A stretch of 64,000 nucleotides of DNA from NCBI GenBank assembly GCA_034509925.1, contig CM067528.1, positions 4,457,001 through 4,521,000 on the forward strand, read 5' to 3'. How positions within the stretch are numbered: the first letter of the stretch is position 1; the number at the start of each line of letters is the position of its first letter. The notes below the pieces were generated by a model. The model saw only the letters and a list, made by a program, of their open reading frames with translations. It had not been told where the DNA came from and did no database searches. The DNA is from Hirudinaria manillensis (Eukaryota > Annelida > Clitellata > Hirudinida > Hirudinidae). This document shows, piece by piece, positions 20,901 to 32,359 of the stretch. The position numbers and the translations under genes are program-made.

Positions 20901-21860
20901 CTTGTGGCCAATGTTTGAATCTTGTTTTTTGTTCATTAATTAAATATTCTTAAATATTTAAACTTAAATATTATATAGCAAGTGTTAATAAAAAATATGA
21001 AAGCGTAGAAGTTTGAGATATAATGCCAGAGAGTGAAAGTTGTCCAAATGAAATTAGTAACTGGCATTAACATAAATTAACTTGGGTTAATCTCTAACCA
21101 AAAGCAATCATGATTCAGTCTTGACCTTCAGTCGGAAAGTAACAATTCATTATATGCATTTCCTCCCATTTCTGTTGGTAAATTAATGAAATGAGTCACT
21201 TATTTTTAAAAATAAATTAATAAATTATTAATAAATTATTAATAAATTAATAATATTAATGAAATATTTTAATAAGAAGCCTTAGTTTAAATAATTTATT
21301 CAATGAAATGATGTCTCTTAACGACACGTTATTACGTTGCTTCGCAGTTTCTTAAAACTCAAAATGACAATATTAGAAAAATATCCTAATAGCAAATAAA
21401 AAGCAGCTTAAATTAATAAATTGATAAAATTTAACAATATTCCAATCTCCAGGCAAATAGCATTGAAATCAGAAACGTTTTGCAGTCCACAAAGTCCATG
21501 GAGAACTTTCAAAGTTTCCAATGTGGTCACCAGGTGGCACATTGAAAAGAAAATCCCTTCCATGTCTCGAGCATAAATCATGGAATTCCGAGCAAAAACG
21601 GAATAATTTTAAATTTTTAATTTAAAAGGCGTCGTCAGCAACAAAGAATTGAAATATCGGCTTCAAACGTTCGGATGTTTTGCGGAGAATTTAATAAATA
21701 AATTTAATAAATCGGTTTATTTGAAACGATCCATCTCTTTTTCATCTGGAGATGGCGTAAAGCTGGCAAATAATAAAACTTTATTTATTCCTTTTAAGGA
21801 TGCGCTACAACCACGCAGTTCGGCGGGGAGGAGCTGGAAAAGACAGGTCTACCGGAAGAA
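17913..21860. other. Intergenic stretch, nothing recognised
   Basis: About 4 kb of AT-rich sequence with stops in all frames. Short ORFs near 18306, 20411 and 21649 lack splice context and similarity. There is a short GA-rich run near 18540-18560. The 5' end of the ENxP gene and its promoter must lie at the left edge. Confidence 0.5.
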
Positions 21861-21960
21861 TTGGTTGGTTGGTTGAGGATTGAGAAGATGGATAGATGGA
21901 TTGGTTGGTTGGTGAGAAAATGGATCTATGGATGGATGGATGGATTGATTAATTGATTGG

Positions 21961-22029
<69 letters not shown>

Positions 22030-22112
22030 GAGAGTCTGGATGGATGATTGGTTGATGAGAAGATGGATGGATTGCTCGGTTGATGAATGAGAAGATGGAT
22101 GGATGGTACGGG
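21860..22112. repeat. Tetranucleotide microsatellite (GATT/GGAT/TGGT)
   Basis: The run begins with TTGG units, passes through GGAT units, and has a nearly pure GATT core at about 21945-22027. A degenerate GGAT tail follows. The mixture of related units suggests successive point changes spread by slippage. Confidence 0.9.
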
Positions 22113-22264
22113 GGTGGTGATTAGGCCCCGTTGAATGAAGGTGATTAGAGGCTTCATAAAAAAAGGAAATTAAATTTCCAACCAATTACTCAGTTCAATG
22201 CAGCCAATTGATTCGCCCTCGCCACTCGTAATTACTCCATTCCTCCTGGAATTTCTATAATCAA

Positions 22265-22325
22265 CCTTCATCATCGTCGTCGTCATCGTCGTCATCATCG
22301 TCGTCGTCGTCATCGTCATCATTTC
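22265..22325. repeat. Trinucleotide run (TCG/TCA)
   Basis: An imperfect run of TCG and TCA triplets. A longer run of the same two triplets lies at 22765-22872. Confidence 0.85.
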
Positions 22326-22643
22326 ATTTGGCTTGAGTGGTTGCATTTATTGATTGTGAGACCCGGTAAGGGATCATTGAATAATGTGATATTAGATTTT
22401 AATTATTGATTTATTTTGCGCAATTTATTCTAATGAGACGATAATAATATAACAACAACAACAAAAAAGAATAATAATAATAAAGGTTGTATTTACCAAG
22501 TAATGGCTGGATTTGATGAAATTAAATTCTCATCGCGCCTTCAAAAATGAATCTCCGGAGTAGAAGAATCAGTGAATGAATGCAGTCTTCTTATTGATGT
22601 TGTTGTTTATAGCCGACAGGAACGAACGAGGCACAATGGATGA

Positions 22644-22651
22644 TGACGTCA
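22644..22651. promoter_or_regulatory. CRE palindrome TGACGTCA
   Basis: A perfect cAMP-response-element palindrome, the binding site of CREB/ATF bZIP factors. It lies about 3.8 kb upstream of the LMO start codon. Another perfect copy is at 23076, with half-site variants near 22971 and 23160. Function is inferred from sequence only. Confidence 0.4.
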
Positions 22652-22764
22652 CGAGGTCAAAGGTCGTCGTACGACTAATTGACCGAGTCACGTAGGCAAG
22701 TGTAGTTGCCGGACTATGTTCGATAATTTCACATCGACACTTCTGTGATTGGCATCATTATCAG

Positions 22765-22872
22765 CATCACCGCTCTCGTCGCCACCATCATCGTCGTCAT
22801 CGTCGTCGTCGTCATCGTCGTCATCATCGTCGTCATCGTCGTCGTCATCATCATCGTCGTCATCGTCATCAG
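22765..22872. repeat. Trinucleotide microsatellite (TCG/TCA)n
   Basis: About 100 bases of alternating TCG and TCA triplets. Depending on the frame they would read as poly-Ser, Val/Ile or Asp/Met. The frames are open only because the repeat lacks stops, so no protein is called. Confidence 0.9.
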
Positions 22873-23075
22873 GACTTTCGTTGACTGCACAATACTCGAC
22901 GTTAGAAATGCAATCAAACGCTGCTTATTCAGCATCCTTACTAAGTGAAATTAATTACTTTCTTCTGTGTGACGTGACCGCGCCAACCAATCGGATTGCA
23001 GAGAACGATAATTGGTTTCTTCGTGTTTGTCCAATTTCTTTTTCACTTCGCCATTGGAAATTCCAGCATGGACGA

Positions 23076-23083
23076 TGACGTCA
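23076..23083. promoter_or_regulatory. CRE palindrome TGACGTCA
   Basis: Second perfect TGACGTCA in the block upstream of LMO, 432 bases from the first. Function is inferred only. Confidence 0.4.
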
Positions 23084-23184
23084 CGGTGCGTGGAGATTCA
23101 GAGGCCCAATAATAATGCCTCGATTGCCTTCGCTTGACGAATTAACTTTTCATTTGACGGACGTCACGTGTCCTGATCAATTGC

Positions 23185-23335
23185 TTACTCTCCTCCTCTT
23201 TCTCTTCCTCCTCCTCCTCATCATCACCATCGTCATCATCGTCATCATCACTATCATCATCACCATCATCGCCGCTATCGTAATCATCACGGACACCATC
23301 ATTTCCTCAATCATTATCAACAATGTCATCGTCTC
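23185..23335. repeat. TCC / TCA trinucleotide-rich run
   Basis: Starts as CTCCTC units and turns into imperfect ATC repeats (ATCATC, ATCGTC). A short CAG/CAA run follows at 23440-23475. Confidence 0.8.
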
Positions 23336-23871
23336 TTCACCTGCATTCAGACCGGAAATTTTGCTCGATTTCAATTTCGCTGCGAGATGAAAACGCGTCC
23401 ATTTTATCCAGTAGTTGAACAACAACACAACAACTGTCGACAGCGGCAGCAGCAACAACAACAACAACAACAACCACTGCTACTTCGACGACGACATCTG
23501 CAACTATAAAACTCATAGCATGAATGCTTTTTTTTGAACAACGCTTTTAAGTATTTTCAGTAACAAAACACAACATCATTAATTCGTACTAATATTTAAA
23601 AACAACAACAATAATTGTTTTGTTTAAGTTTTTGTTACAAGTCATCGTCATCATGAAATACAACATGAGGGGTTGTATCACTTAACATCATAAGAATTCA
23701 AGAATAATAATTTTATCGACACATCCAATGTTATCCTTATTATCGTTCTAATACATATTCATACAATTACAATTTTATACAACATATTCCTAATATGATT
23801 TCCAAATAATTTAATATATTCCAATGAAATAATTTTATTATATTAATTATCTTATATGACAACAATAACAA

Positions 23872-23952
<81 letters not shown>

Positions 23953-23953
23953 T
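23872..23953. repeat. (AAT)n microsatellite
   Basis: About 27 nearly perfect AAT units. It is the first of three large AAT arrays in the window (the others are at 24187-24246 and 25203-25343). Confidence 0.95.
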
Positions 23954-24051
23954 AAATACTAATAATAATAAACGATAACCACAGTCGGGCGACATCTACC
24001 TCTGAGAGACGAATAAACTGTCGTGTGTGACACACAAGCGATGTGCTTGGG

Positions 24052-24060
24052 TATAAAAGG
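24052..24060 (+). promoter_or_regulatory. TATA box TATAAAAGG
   Basis: A textbook TATA element. A start about 30 bases downstream would fall near 24082, just before the ATG at 24103 that opens a signal-peptide-like ORF. Confidence 0.45.
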
Positions 24061-24102
24061 AGTTGCTGGGGAGCACAAATGCACCAAGTTCTGCGATACT
24101 CA

Positions 24103-24249
24103 ATGAGGTTGGTTCGTGACTTCTTGTTGTTGTTCGTCATTCTTTTGGTATTTTCATTAGCATTTATGTTATCATCTGCTGGATATAATAATAATAATAG
24201 TAATATTAATAATAATAACTATTATAATAATAATAATAATAATAATTAA
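24103..24249 (+). CDS. Candidate small secreted Asn-rich peptide (speculative)
   Basis: A 48-codon ORF opening MRLVRDF, followed by a strongly hydrophobic stretch (LLLFVILLVFSLAFML) and SSAG. This is the layout of a cleavable signal peptide, with a likely cut after SSA. The remainder is Tyr and poly-Asn encoded by an AAT microsatellite, with a stop at 24249. An in-frame upstream ATG lies at 24079. The TATA box at 24052 fits the expected promoter distance. The mature part is pure low complexity, so the ORF may be chance, or a first exon with a donor inside the repeat. No family was recognised. Confidence 0.3.
   Translation: MRLVRDFLLLFVILLVFSLAFMLSSAGYNNNNSNINNNNYYNNNNNNN
24187..24246. repeat. 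Imperfect (AAT)n run
   Basis: Interrupted AAT units (with AGT, ATT and ACT) overlapping the 3' part of the small ORF that starts at 24103. Confidence 0.8.
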
Positions 24250-24903
24250 CATCATCATCACTATTGTTGTTGGTTACATCATCTTCGTCTTATGGTTATT
24301 CAGAGTTGGGTTTTCATGTTAACACATGATTAACATCATTATATGTTAATATCAATTATATGTTAACATTAATTAATGAAGATTCCACGTTCAACGCTGC
24401 ATCAGTACTTTGATGAACTATCTTTTTTTAAGACAAGATTATCCTAGAATGAAAACAAACATCTGCAAACATATCTTTAACAAATTCAGGCGTTTCCAGG
24501 CGAGGTATGAAAATAATCGGCGCGTTTCACGCCCGAGCGATTCATCCATCCAATCAAAGTTTGCAATTTTCGTAGTTGCTGAGCCAAGCGTGACTCGAGG
24601 AGTCGTTCAATTAAGCAGAGACGCGTCGACACTTCATCCGTCGAACGGAATTATAACTTCTTCGGCGAGTCACACGTGACATCGACGTTGCCATGACGAC
24701 GGACGTCATGGCGACGGAGCAGAGTTAATATTGGGAGGAGGAAGTGCAAGACAGATTTTAAGTCGTACGCTTCAAGTCCCAGCGCATCACGCATGACTTG
24801 GCAAGACACGTTCGGATTCATAAATTAAGAAACAACGACATGTTTTCCATTTCATAGTAGAAGACTTTGTGGGGGAAGCGAGGTAAGGAGGAGTTGATGA
24901 CGG

Positions 24904-25071
<168 letters not shown>

Positions 25072-25199
25072 TTTGAACAGGTGCTTGTGTACGGACGAGT
25101 GTTGTAATCAGTTTCGATTTCCAATGAAGAGGATCGAAAGGAGTTTTGAATAATTCATTCGACTGTCATTCCTTCGTTCCCCTTGAAACACGGATAAAG

Positions 25200-25344
<145 letters not shown>

Positions 25345-25599
25345 TAAAAAATAATAATATAATAATAATACACCGATAAATAAAAATAAAATCGACAAAC
25401 AATACTAATAACAGCAGCAGCAAACCACTTCAGACGTCTCACTGGACTCGAGTGGAGGCTCATAATTTCGTCCATAATTTGTCTTAATTATGCGCTAATT
25501 ATGCGTCTCCATGACAACATCTGACGAGAAGGAGCTTGTAATTATTTCCGACCTCATCAACACGATGGCTCACCTCTGTGTCCATCCACTCATTCACTA

Positions 25600-25870
25600 A
25601 ATCCATCCATCCATCCATCCATCCATCCATCCATCCATCCATCCATCCATCCATCCATCCATCCATCCATCCATCCATCCATCTATCTATCCATCCATCC
25701 ATCCATCCATCCATCCATCCATCCATCCATCCATCCATCCATCCATCCGTCCGTCCATCCATCCATCCGTCCGTCCGTCCATCCATCCATCCATCCATCC
25801 ATCCATCCATCCGTCCGTCCGTCCATCCATCCATCCATCCATCCGTCCGTCCGACCGTCCGAGCGTCCGT
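25600..25870. repeat. (ATCC)n microsatellite, about 67 units
   Basis: A long ATCC array that changes to mixed ATCC/GTCC units from about 25747. Pure GTCC patches recur, showing expansion of a variant unit. Both strands are open in several frames only because the unit lacks stops. Confidence 0.97.
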
Positions 25871-26283
25871 CTGTCCATGAAACCACCAGTTCTTCGGTTC
25901 ACTCAAGCACTCTATCTGTCGGCGTTCCTGAATTTTGAATCGAATTCCATTTTAATCTTTAATTATTTTGCTTCTCAGAATTCCTTCCATCTGCGAATTT
26001 CACGATTGAAAATTTAATTCGTTCGATGAATATTTAAACGAGCAATAACGACGTCATGAATAAATTATAAATTCATAGCAAAGTAATTAATAATAAATAA
26101 ATAATAATTATTATTAATAATTATTAACGAATTAACGAACTCTAAGTTGTTGTTCGCCAACGTATTTGTGTGTCATCAGTGAAGGATCAAAATACCACGT
26201 GGTGGAAAATCTTGAATCGATTGCAACAGTTTACGTATTGAGGAGGTACTGTCAGAGGACAGCAAGAAGCGGTTACAGTGGTG

Positions 26284-26377
26284 TATAATATTGAATAATT
26301 AATATTATTGTACAATAATATATTATTATAATATTATAATAATTATAATATTAATTATAATATTAATTATAATTATT
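26284..26377. repeat. AT-only palindromic stretch upstream of LMO
   Basis: About 90 bases made almost entirely of TAATAT/ATAATT blocks, able to fold into hairpins. It ends 50 bases before the LMO start codon and so lies in or next to its promoter or 5' leader. Confidence 0.5.
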
Positions 26378-26426
26378 TGATTACACTGCGCCACGAACGT
26401 TGACGATCGACAGGAACATAAAAACC

Positions 26427-28460
26427 ATGGACAGATCAATCAACCACGAACTCAAGAACTCTTTCGGCGGAGACTCCGGTCAAATCATTGGCGGTAACAA
26501 CAATAACAACAACAACAACACAAACAACAACTACGCAACGACGACAACGGCAGCAGCAACGACAACAACAACAGGCAACAACGAATTCAACAATTCCGAT
26601 CACGACTCCACGCCTCACAACAACAACAGCAATAGCAGCAGTAAACAACAACAACAAAAACAACAATTCCTAGTCAACAAAGCGGAAAAATGCACGGGCT
26701 GTCAGCAGCCAATCACGGAGAGGTACCTGTTGAAGGTCATGAACCAAAGCTGGCACGAGGACTGCCTCAAGTGTTCCTGCTGCAACTGCCGCTTAGGGGA
26801 GGTCGGTTCGACCCTGTTCACGAGGGCCAACCTCATGCTCTGCAGGAGGGACTACCTCAGGTAAGAATGCGGTCCTTTCCAGCCACCCAGCCTCCATTTG
26901 AACTTTACTATGAAATGGAGACCCACCACTACTTACTTGTAGTTTGGACGATTCAATTTCATTTATTTCTGAAACGCGTGTTGACGAAAAGAGGTCGTAC
27001 GACGGTGACAACGAAGACGACTGCGAAAAGGAAGAAGAAGAAGAAGAAGAAGAGGAGGAGGAAGAGTAAGAAGAGGAAGCCTCCTTAATTACTTTGGTCG
27101 TGTTTGCCTGCTAAATTGGCCGACTTCATTGCTCTGCTGGCAATATTCTTGATCTTCGAACAAGGCTTTTCATTTGTTTTCGTTTGCCTCTTTCTGGCAA
27201 ATTAAAAAGGCTCTTTTCATTGTTATTTTATGCACCGGGTTGCTCTCTTGTTCCGCTTTTCATTCGTCAACCGATGTTGCAGAGGAAGATTACGAGATGC
27301 TTCTAACATGGAATTCAAGGAAAAGTCGCCAAGTCGAGGATTACGTGAATGTTCATATTCATGTCGATCGCTAGAATAACTTATGTTAATTAGATGCAAA
27401 TATTTCCGAGTAACGACGGCGAACCGTTCCCTTCAATCGTGATTGGCTGCTTAATGATGACTCACGATGTCATTTCCGTCCTTTGCGCGTCTTCAATTTT
27501 TGTGAATTCAACGCTCGGTTCGAAGTCATGGCAGGTTAGGAGGGCCAATGAGCGTTCCAAGTATTCGATGTTTGTCTTTGTAAAACATCGAGCTAGAGAT
27601 CTAGCGTGGTCTTCTGTTGTTATAAAGCGTGGATGAGATACGCCCTCGAATAGGAATTACGAATCTAATGCGAATATAAATATGAATATGATTACGAAAC
27701 TACGAACATTAACACGAACGTGAATATGTAAATTATCACGTGTATGCAAATGGAGGTGGATATGCAAAAGAGCACGAGATCTGGAGACAGCAACTCGTTT
27801 ATAGATCATTTCTATTTGTCGCGAGCGAACGATTTCCAATTGAATTCATTGAAAATGAACATCCTTTTGAAGTTCTCACAAGATTCTCGAAGGAAATTGT
27901 TATCTCTTCGTTGTAGATTGTTCGGTGCGACGGGATTTTGCTCCGCCTGTTCGAAACCCATCCCCGCTTTCGAGATGGTCATGAAGGCCAAGGACAACGT
28001 CTACCATCTCGACTGCTTCTCCTGCTACCACTGCAACCACAGGTGAAGCTCTTGAGAAGGATTGAAATTGATTGATCGGATGATACAATGCCGATATTTA
28101 TGGATGCAACGACAGCTATTTATGTCGTCATCTTCTATTTTTATTTTTTTACTTTTTTTCAGGTTCTGCGTAGGGGATCGTTACTATTTGATCGACAACA
28201 AAATTTTCTGCGAAGTCGATTTCGAAGAAAGATTCCCCATTCCACGCCTTACTTCCGCCATACCTTCCTCATCCTCTTCCTCTTCAATATTGTCAACAAA
28301 CAGCAACAACAACAACAACGGTGCACTCTTAATGAACAAAACTCACCCTCACCTTCAACTGAACCACCTACCTGGCCACGCCCATCTCCTACCTCAACCA
28401 ATCGGCAATTCCCAGGGCCCTCGCCTAGAAGTGGGGCAGACCAATTTCGGAGGACGCTGA
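26427..28460 (+). CDS. LMO: LIM-only protein (LMO1/2/3, Beadex type)
   Basis: Transcriptional adaptor that bridges bHLH, GATA and LDB/Chip proteins in the nucleus and has no DNA-binding domain. Exons 26427-26860, 27917-28042 and 28163-28460, both junctions phase 2 (AG|gtaaga, AG|gtgaag), 285 residues. The start is ACCATGG, a strong context. Residues 1-85 are Asn, Thr and Gln-rich, encoded by AAC/ACA repeats. LIM1 runs [14 protein letters not shown] to [14 protein letters not shown]2 runs [15 protein letters not shown] to [13 protein letters not shown]. The signature [15 protein letters not shown] and [18 protein letters not shown] match LMO1/3 better than LMO4. Vertebrate LMOs have about 150-160 residues, so the N-terminal repeat region and the 60-residue Ser/Asn/Pro tail are extra. 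A polyA signal AATAAA is at 28482. Confidence 0.92.
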
Positions 28461-28481
28461 GTCGTTTAATAACTTTTGTTT

Positions 28482-28487
28482 AATAAA
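28482..28487 (+). terminator. LMO polyadenylation signal AATAAA
   Basis: A canonical hexamer 22 bases after the LMO stop codon. Confidence 0.6.
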
Positions 28488-31400
28488 TTCCATTGTAAAT
28501 TCTAGCAGCAGAAAAAAAACCGATTCCAATATACAGTCATTTGTTTCTCTTCAATCGATCGCAACTTAAGAAAAAGGAGGGAATAAGCAACTGTCCATCC
28601 TTTAGGAAAATGTGTTAAAACGAAGGGCTGGTCCACTGGGAGTCATCGGGGGGTGTACAGGATAATGGGTGGTCGTTGATGATTTGCAAGAAGAAGGATC
28701 TCGTAATGCGTTCTGTCATATTCTCGTCAGCCGGGTGTAATCTGAGAGAGCTTTTAATAAAATTGCTAATCCTCGCGTGGTCCGAGGCTTTAAAGTGGGA
28801 GAATGCGAGGCGTTCGTATCGGATTCGAAGAAGTCATTTCGACATCCATGCGAACCCCAGCACTCCTTCTCAGCAACTCCAGGTCTTCATATCCCGTCCT
28901 TGGATGCACCATTACCCCCTACCCTTGCCCTCCCCACTCTCAAGCCACGTGTAATTAAATATGCCACGTGACCGGCCATGACTCGCACTCATCAGTACGA
29001 GTGAAAAAGCCGTAAAAGCCGAGCTTCGCAAATCCGCACGAGTATTCGTCTCCATGGCAACGAGACGCCGATTTTTTGGGGGAGCATGAATTGGAGACGA
29101 TCGGGGCGAGACGATTTGGTCAGAGAGGGTGGTTGGGGAAGGTGGGTGGACGGAGGGTGGCGATCGGAGAGGGCCTGATGCTGGAAGGAAGAAACCGGGT
29201 GACAGATGTTGTGAACGGAGGAGTGGGATGTCCTCATTTGTTTGCTGTGGAGGATGGGGTAATAATGCGAGGAGCATCGGCACTGCAGCTTGTTGCACGG
29301 CAGGATGTTATAAATTTAATATCTGCCTCGTTTTCGATTTGGAAAAGCAATTTCACGGGCGACGGACGGTTAATTGTCTGTCGAGAAAGATCGTTTCAAA
29401 ACGACCAAACTCCTTCCATCCATCCATTTCCAGACGACCATAAATTGCCAGCATCATTTCAACTCAGAGATTGCCCTGGCATGTCTTTTAATCACCTTCG
29501 AACCATCGCGTTGTTTGTCATGTCCTGGAAATTAAATTTCAAAACCGAATTCCAGCAACGCTTTTAAAAACTCCCCCTTTTTTGGTGAAACGACGGCCAT
29601 ATTGGTGGCCATTTTCGTCGGAAGTCGTTGAAAGCGATTCGACCTCGTAATGGAACTCGTGTTTATAAGAAATGTGCCTCGCAAAGCTGCGCTCCACTCG
29701 TGTTTTATAATGGAAGAAGCAATCAATCGTTCGCTCTGCAGTGTTTGCCTCCTGCATGGAACAGAATTATGGAGGCTAAACGTTCCATGCACTTTTGAAT
29801 GACGGTTAATTGAGTGAATGAATGAATGACTGGGTGGTCGAGTGGATGTTAATAGGTGAATGAGTGGGTTACTTAATGATTGCACCAGCGATCGATTTTG
29901 GTCATCCAGAAGCTTTCATTCATTTCTTCGTTCGTCGGTCCATTTTATCCATTCATCCATCCATCCATCCTTTCGTTCATTCGAAGTTCCATCTTGCAAA
30001 TCAAACCTTCGCAGCCAAGCTCGATGTCAATCGAATGGAAGACTAAAACAGAAAGAAATCCAAGTCATCACAAACAAAAAGGGTCGGCATTGGACTTGAA
30101 AGAGAGGAAGACGATGATCATTCATCTCGGTGTTTGCAAGGCGAGATACCATCTCAATCTCCTGCCTAATGAAGACCGAAGAAAATTGCCTTCAGATTGC
30201 TTGCCTATTATTTCTCTTCTCTACGTGACACTTATTCGGCCACTTAGCAGCACGGAGTGAGGGATGGAAGGATGGATGGATAGAAGGATCGACGGACGAA
30301 ATGATGGACTGACGGACGGATGGACGGACGGAAGACTCTTTCCAGTTCGTGTGTTTCCGAACACCGGTGCGACTTTGAACCGTGTCCGGGCAGGTCAAGC
30401 GAGGGTGTTGGATGACCCGTCAGGCTCTATAAAGCACAACAAGAGGCCTTCCTGGCTGGCGAGAAATTGGACCTGTGACGTCATCCATCCATCGAGCACT
30501 TGCTTGTCACGTGATTGTCGAACATCTCGTTGAGTACTTTATACGATTTCTTTAAATGAATTTGTTGATTAACTCTCAAAAATATGTTCTTGAAATTTTT
30601 AAAACAGTGGCTGTTTTTTTAATGGTATTTGAACGAGAAGATCTTATAGAACCGTAAACGTGGCGTGAAAAGCATTTGCTATCTTCATCACTTGACCGTT
30701 TTCAGTCAGGCACTGCTTTTTGCAAATGATGGGGAAACAAAAAATTAACAATGTCAAGCACAATATTAATCAAGTGCTTATTGCTATTGCAATTACGATT
30801 TGATTGTTTGGATTTACAGACGTATTCAGGGTCAATCTTTGGAATGTGAGAAATCCTCTTTTAAAACTAAAACTTTGCACTTCAGCGTTCAAGGACTTTT
30901 AAAAATTTCTTCGAATCATCGGAAGTTTTATTTAAATCGGAATTTTAGATCGCTTGTCAGTTTCTGCTGCCCTCACTTATTTATAAATAAGAATTTAAAA
31001 TGAATAAATAAATTTATTTCTTATGTCATCGTTGACTACATACAAAGAACGAGGCAATGGCCAATGTTGTTCATTTGAACTAAAAAAACATTCACTGGGT
31101 TGTTGTACTCTGGCGAATGTTTTAAGTTTCCTCTGGTTTGTATCTAAAACGTGTAAAAGTTCAGGGTTCAATAATTTAAGCAGCAGATACAACAGCATTG
31201 GTCGAGTAGATATTGAAAGATTTAAAGCTTCTATTGTTTGCCTGAAGAGCAGGTGAACCTCCACAATAACTCGGTTTCGTCAACTTTGCTTCTTGAATTT
31301 CACGTTTCGTCGTTAAAGGATTTTACAAGCTCAAGCTTGTAATGGAATCATGGAACAAATCTCGATTTCAACTCACAGGTTTTTATCGAATAATTCTTGT

Positions 31401-32359
31401 CCTTTTGTTATCTTGTTATCATCGTTAACAATTTCACATTGATCAAATGTCACCGTGTTGTCACTTATTAACTTATTAATAACTTATTAACACGGTATCG
31501 TGTTAACTAAGTAAACAACGTAGTTGATATCACATTACTAAATAGATTTTCTAATCTTACACAAATTTGCGAAATTTGCGGTTGTTTCGCGAGTACATGC
31601 TTTTGAATTGAATTGAATTGAATCGAGTTCTTCACGCGAATATGTTGGGTTGTGAATTAGAGATAAAAAATAATCATTACTTTCAAACTGTTCAATAAAA
31701 CGTTCTGTTGTTGTTTGACGCTTCTGTTGTTATTTGACGCTCATTTCGAAAAGAATTTCATTCTGTGTTTGTTTTTAAAAGTAACTTCAATTGAGTCTCA
31801 CAAATCATGATTAGGATTTCTTCGGCCAAGCCTTTTAATCTTCACTTTGTACTTTTATATTCTATGATGCATTAATACCTTGAATTAATCGAATCTTATT
31901 TAAATATTGAACCAAGATGTTGTTACTGTAGGCTGTCATAAGCGGGCTTCAAGTGACCTTTTGGACAATCCGTTGTATTGCTGTTGTTGTTGTTGTTGCT
32001 GCTGCTGTTGTTGCATCATTTTCTTGCTTTGCTCAACGAATTGGAATAAATTTCTTTTAACGTTTATTTCAGTTCACAAAACAAGGAACCTGAAAATTCA
32101 AACAAAGTCCGGTTGGTTCTTATTCCAACGAATCATCCTGTAAATTGTGCTGTAATATGAATAATGACAATAATACTTATGTTGATAATTTGTAATAAAT
32201 TAATAAATCAATCGCAATGCATTGATGTAGTAGCACCACGTTATCAAATGATTTAATAATAATAATAATAATAATAAATATTAATAATAATAATAACAAC
32301 AACTTTTCTATTAAATAAAATTAATATCTAATTAACATTTAGTTGCAATTTTTGACTAG
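28488..32359. other. Intergenic stretch between LMO and Rab11-FIP
   Basis: No exon with splice sites and family similarity was found. GC-richer open stretches near 29070-29570 are not recognisable. A TATAAA lies at 30429 and a CRE palindrome TGACGTCA at 30476-30483. Short GGAT/GGAC runs are at 30262-30330. The missing first exon of Rab11-FIP must lie here, but I could not place it. Confidence 0.5.

Noticed and set aside
22729-23473. Poly-Ser, poly-Val/Ile and poly-Met ORFs
   Set aside because: They are frames of TCG/TCA and TCC/TCA microsatellites that lack stop codons; no splice sites or similarity.
25499-25906. WMDG / HPSI repeat proteins on both strands
   Set aside because: Six-frame openness is a property of the ATCC repeat; both strands are equally open.
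26690-27088. 132-codon ORF ending in a Lys-rich run
   Set aside because: Out of frame with the LMO LIM1 exon and runs into intron 1 through an AAG repeat.
29076-29567. 163-codon plus ORF between LMO and Rab11-FIP
   Set aside because: No family resemblance, several overlapping open frames on both strands, GC-richer sequence that simply lacks stops.
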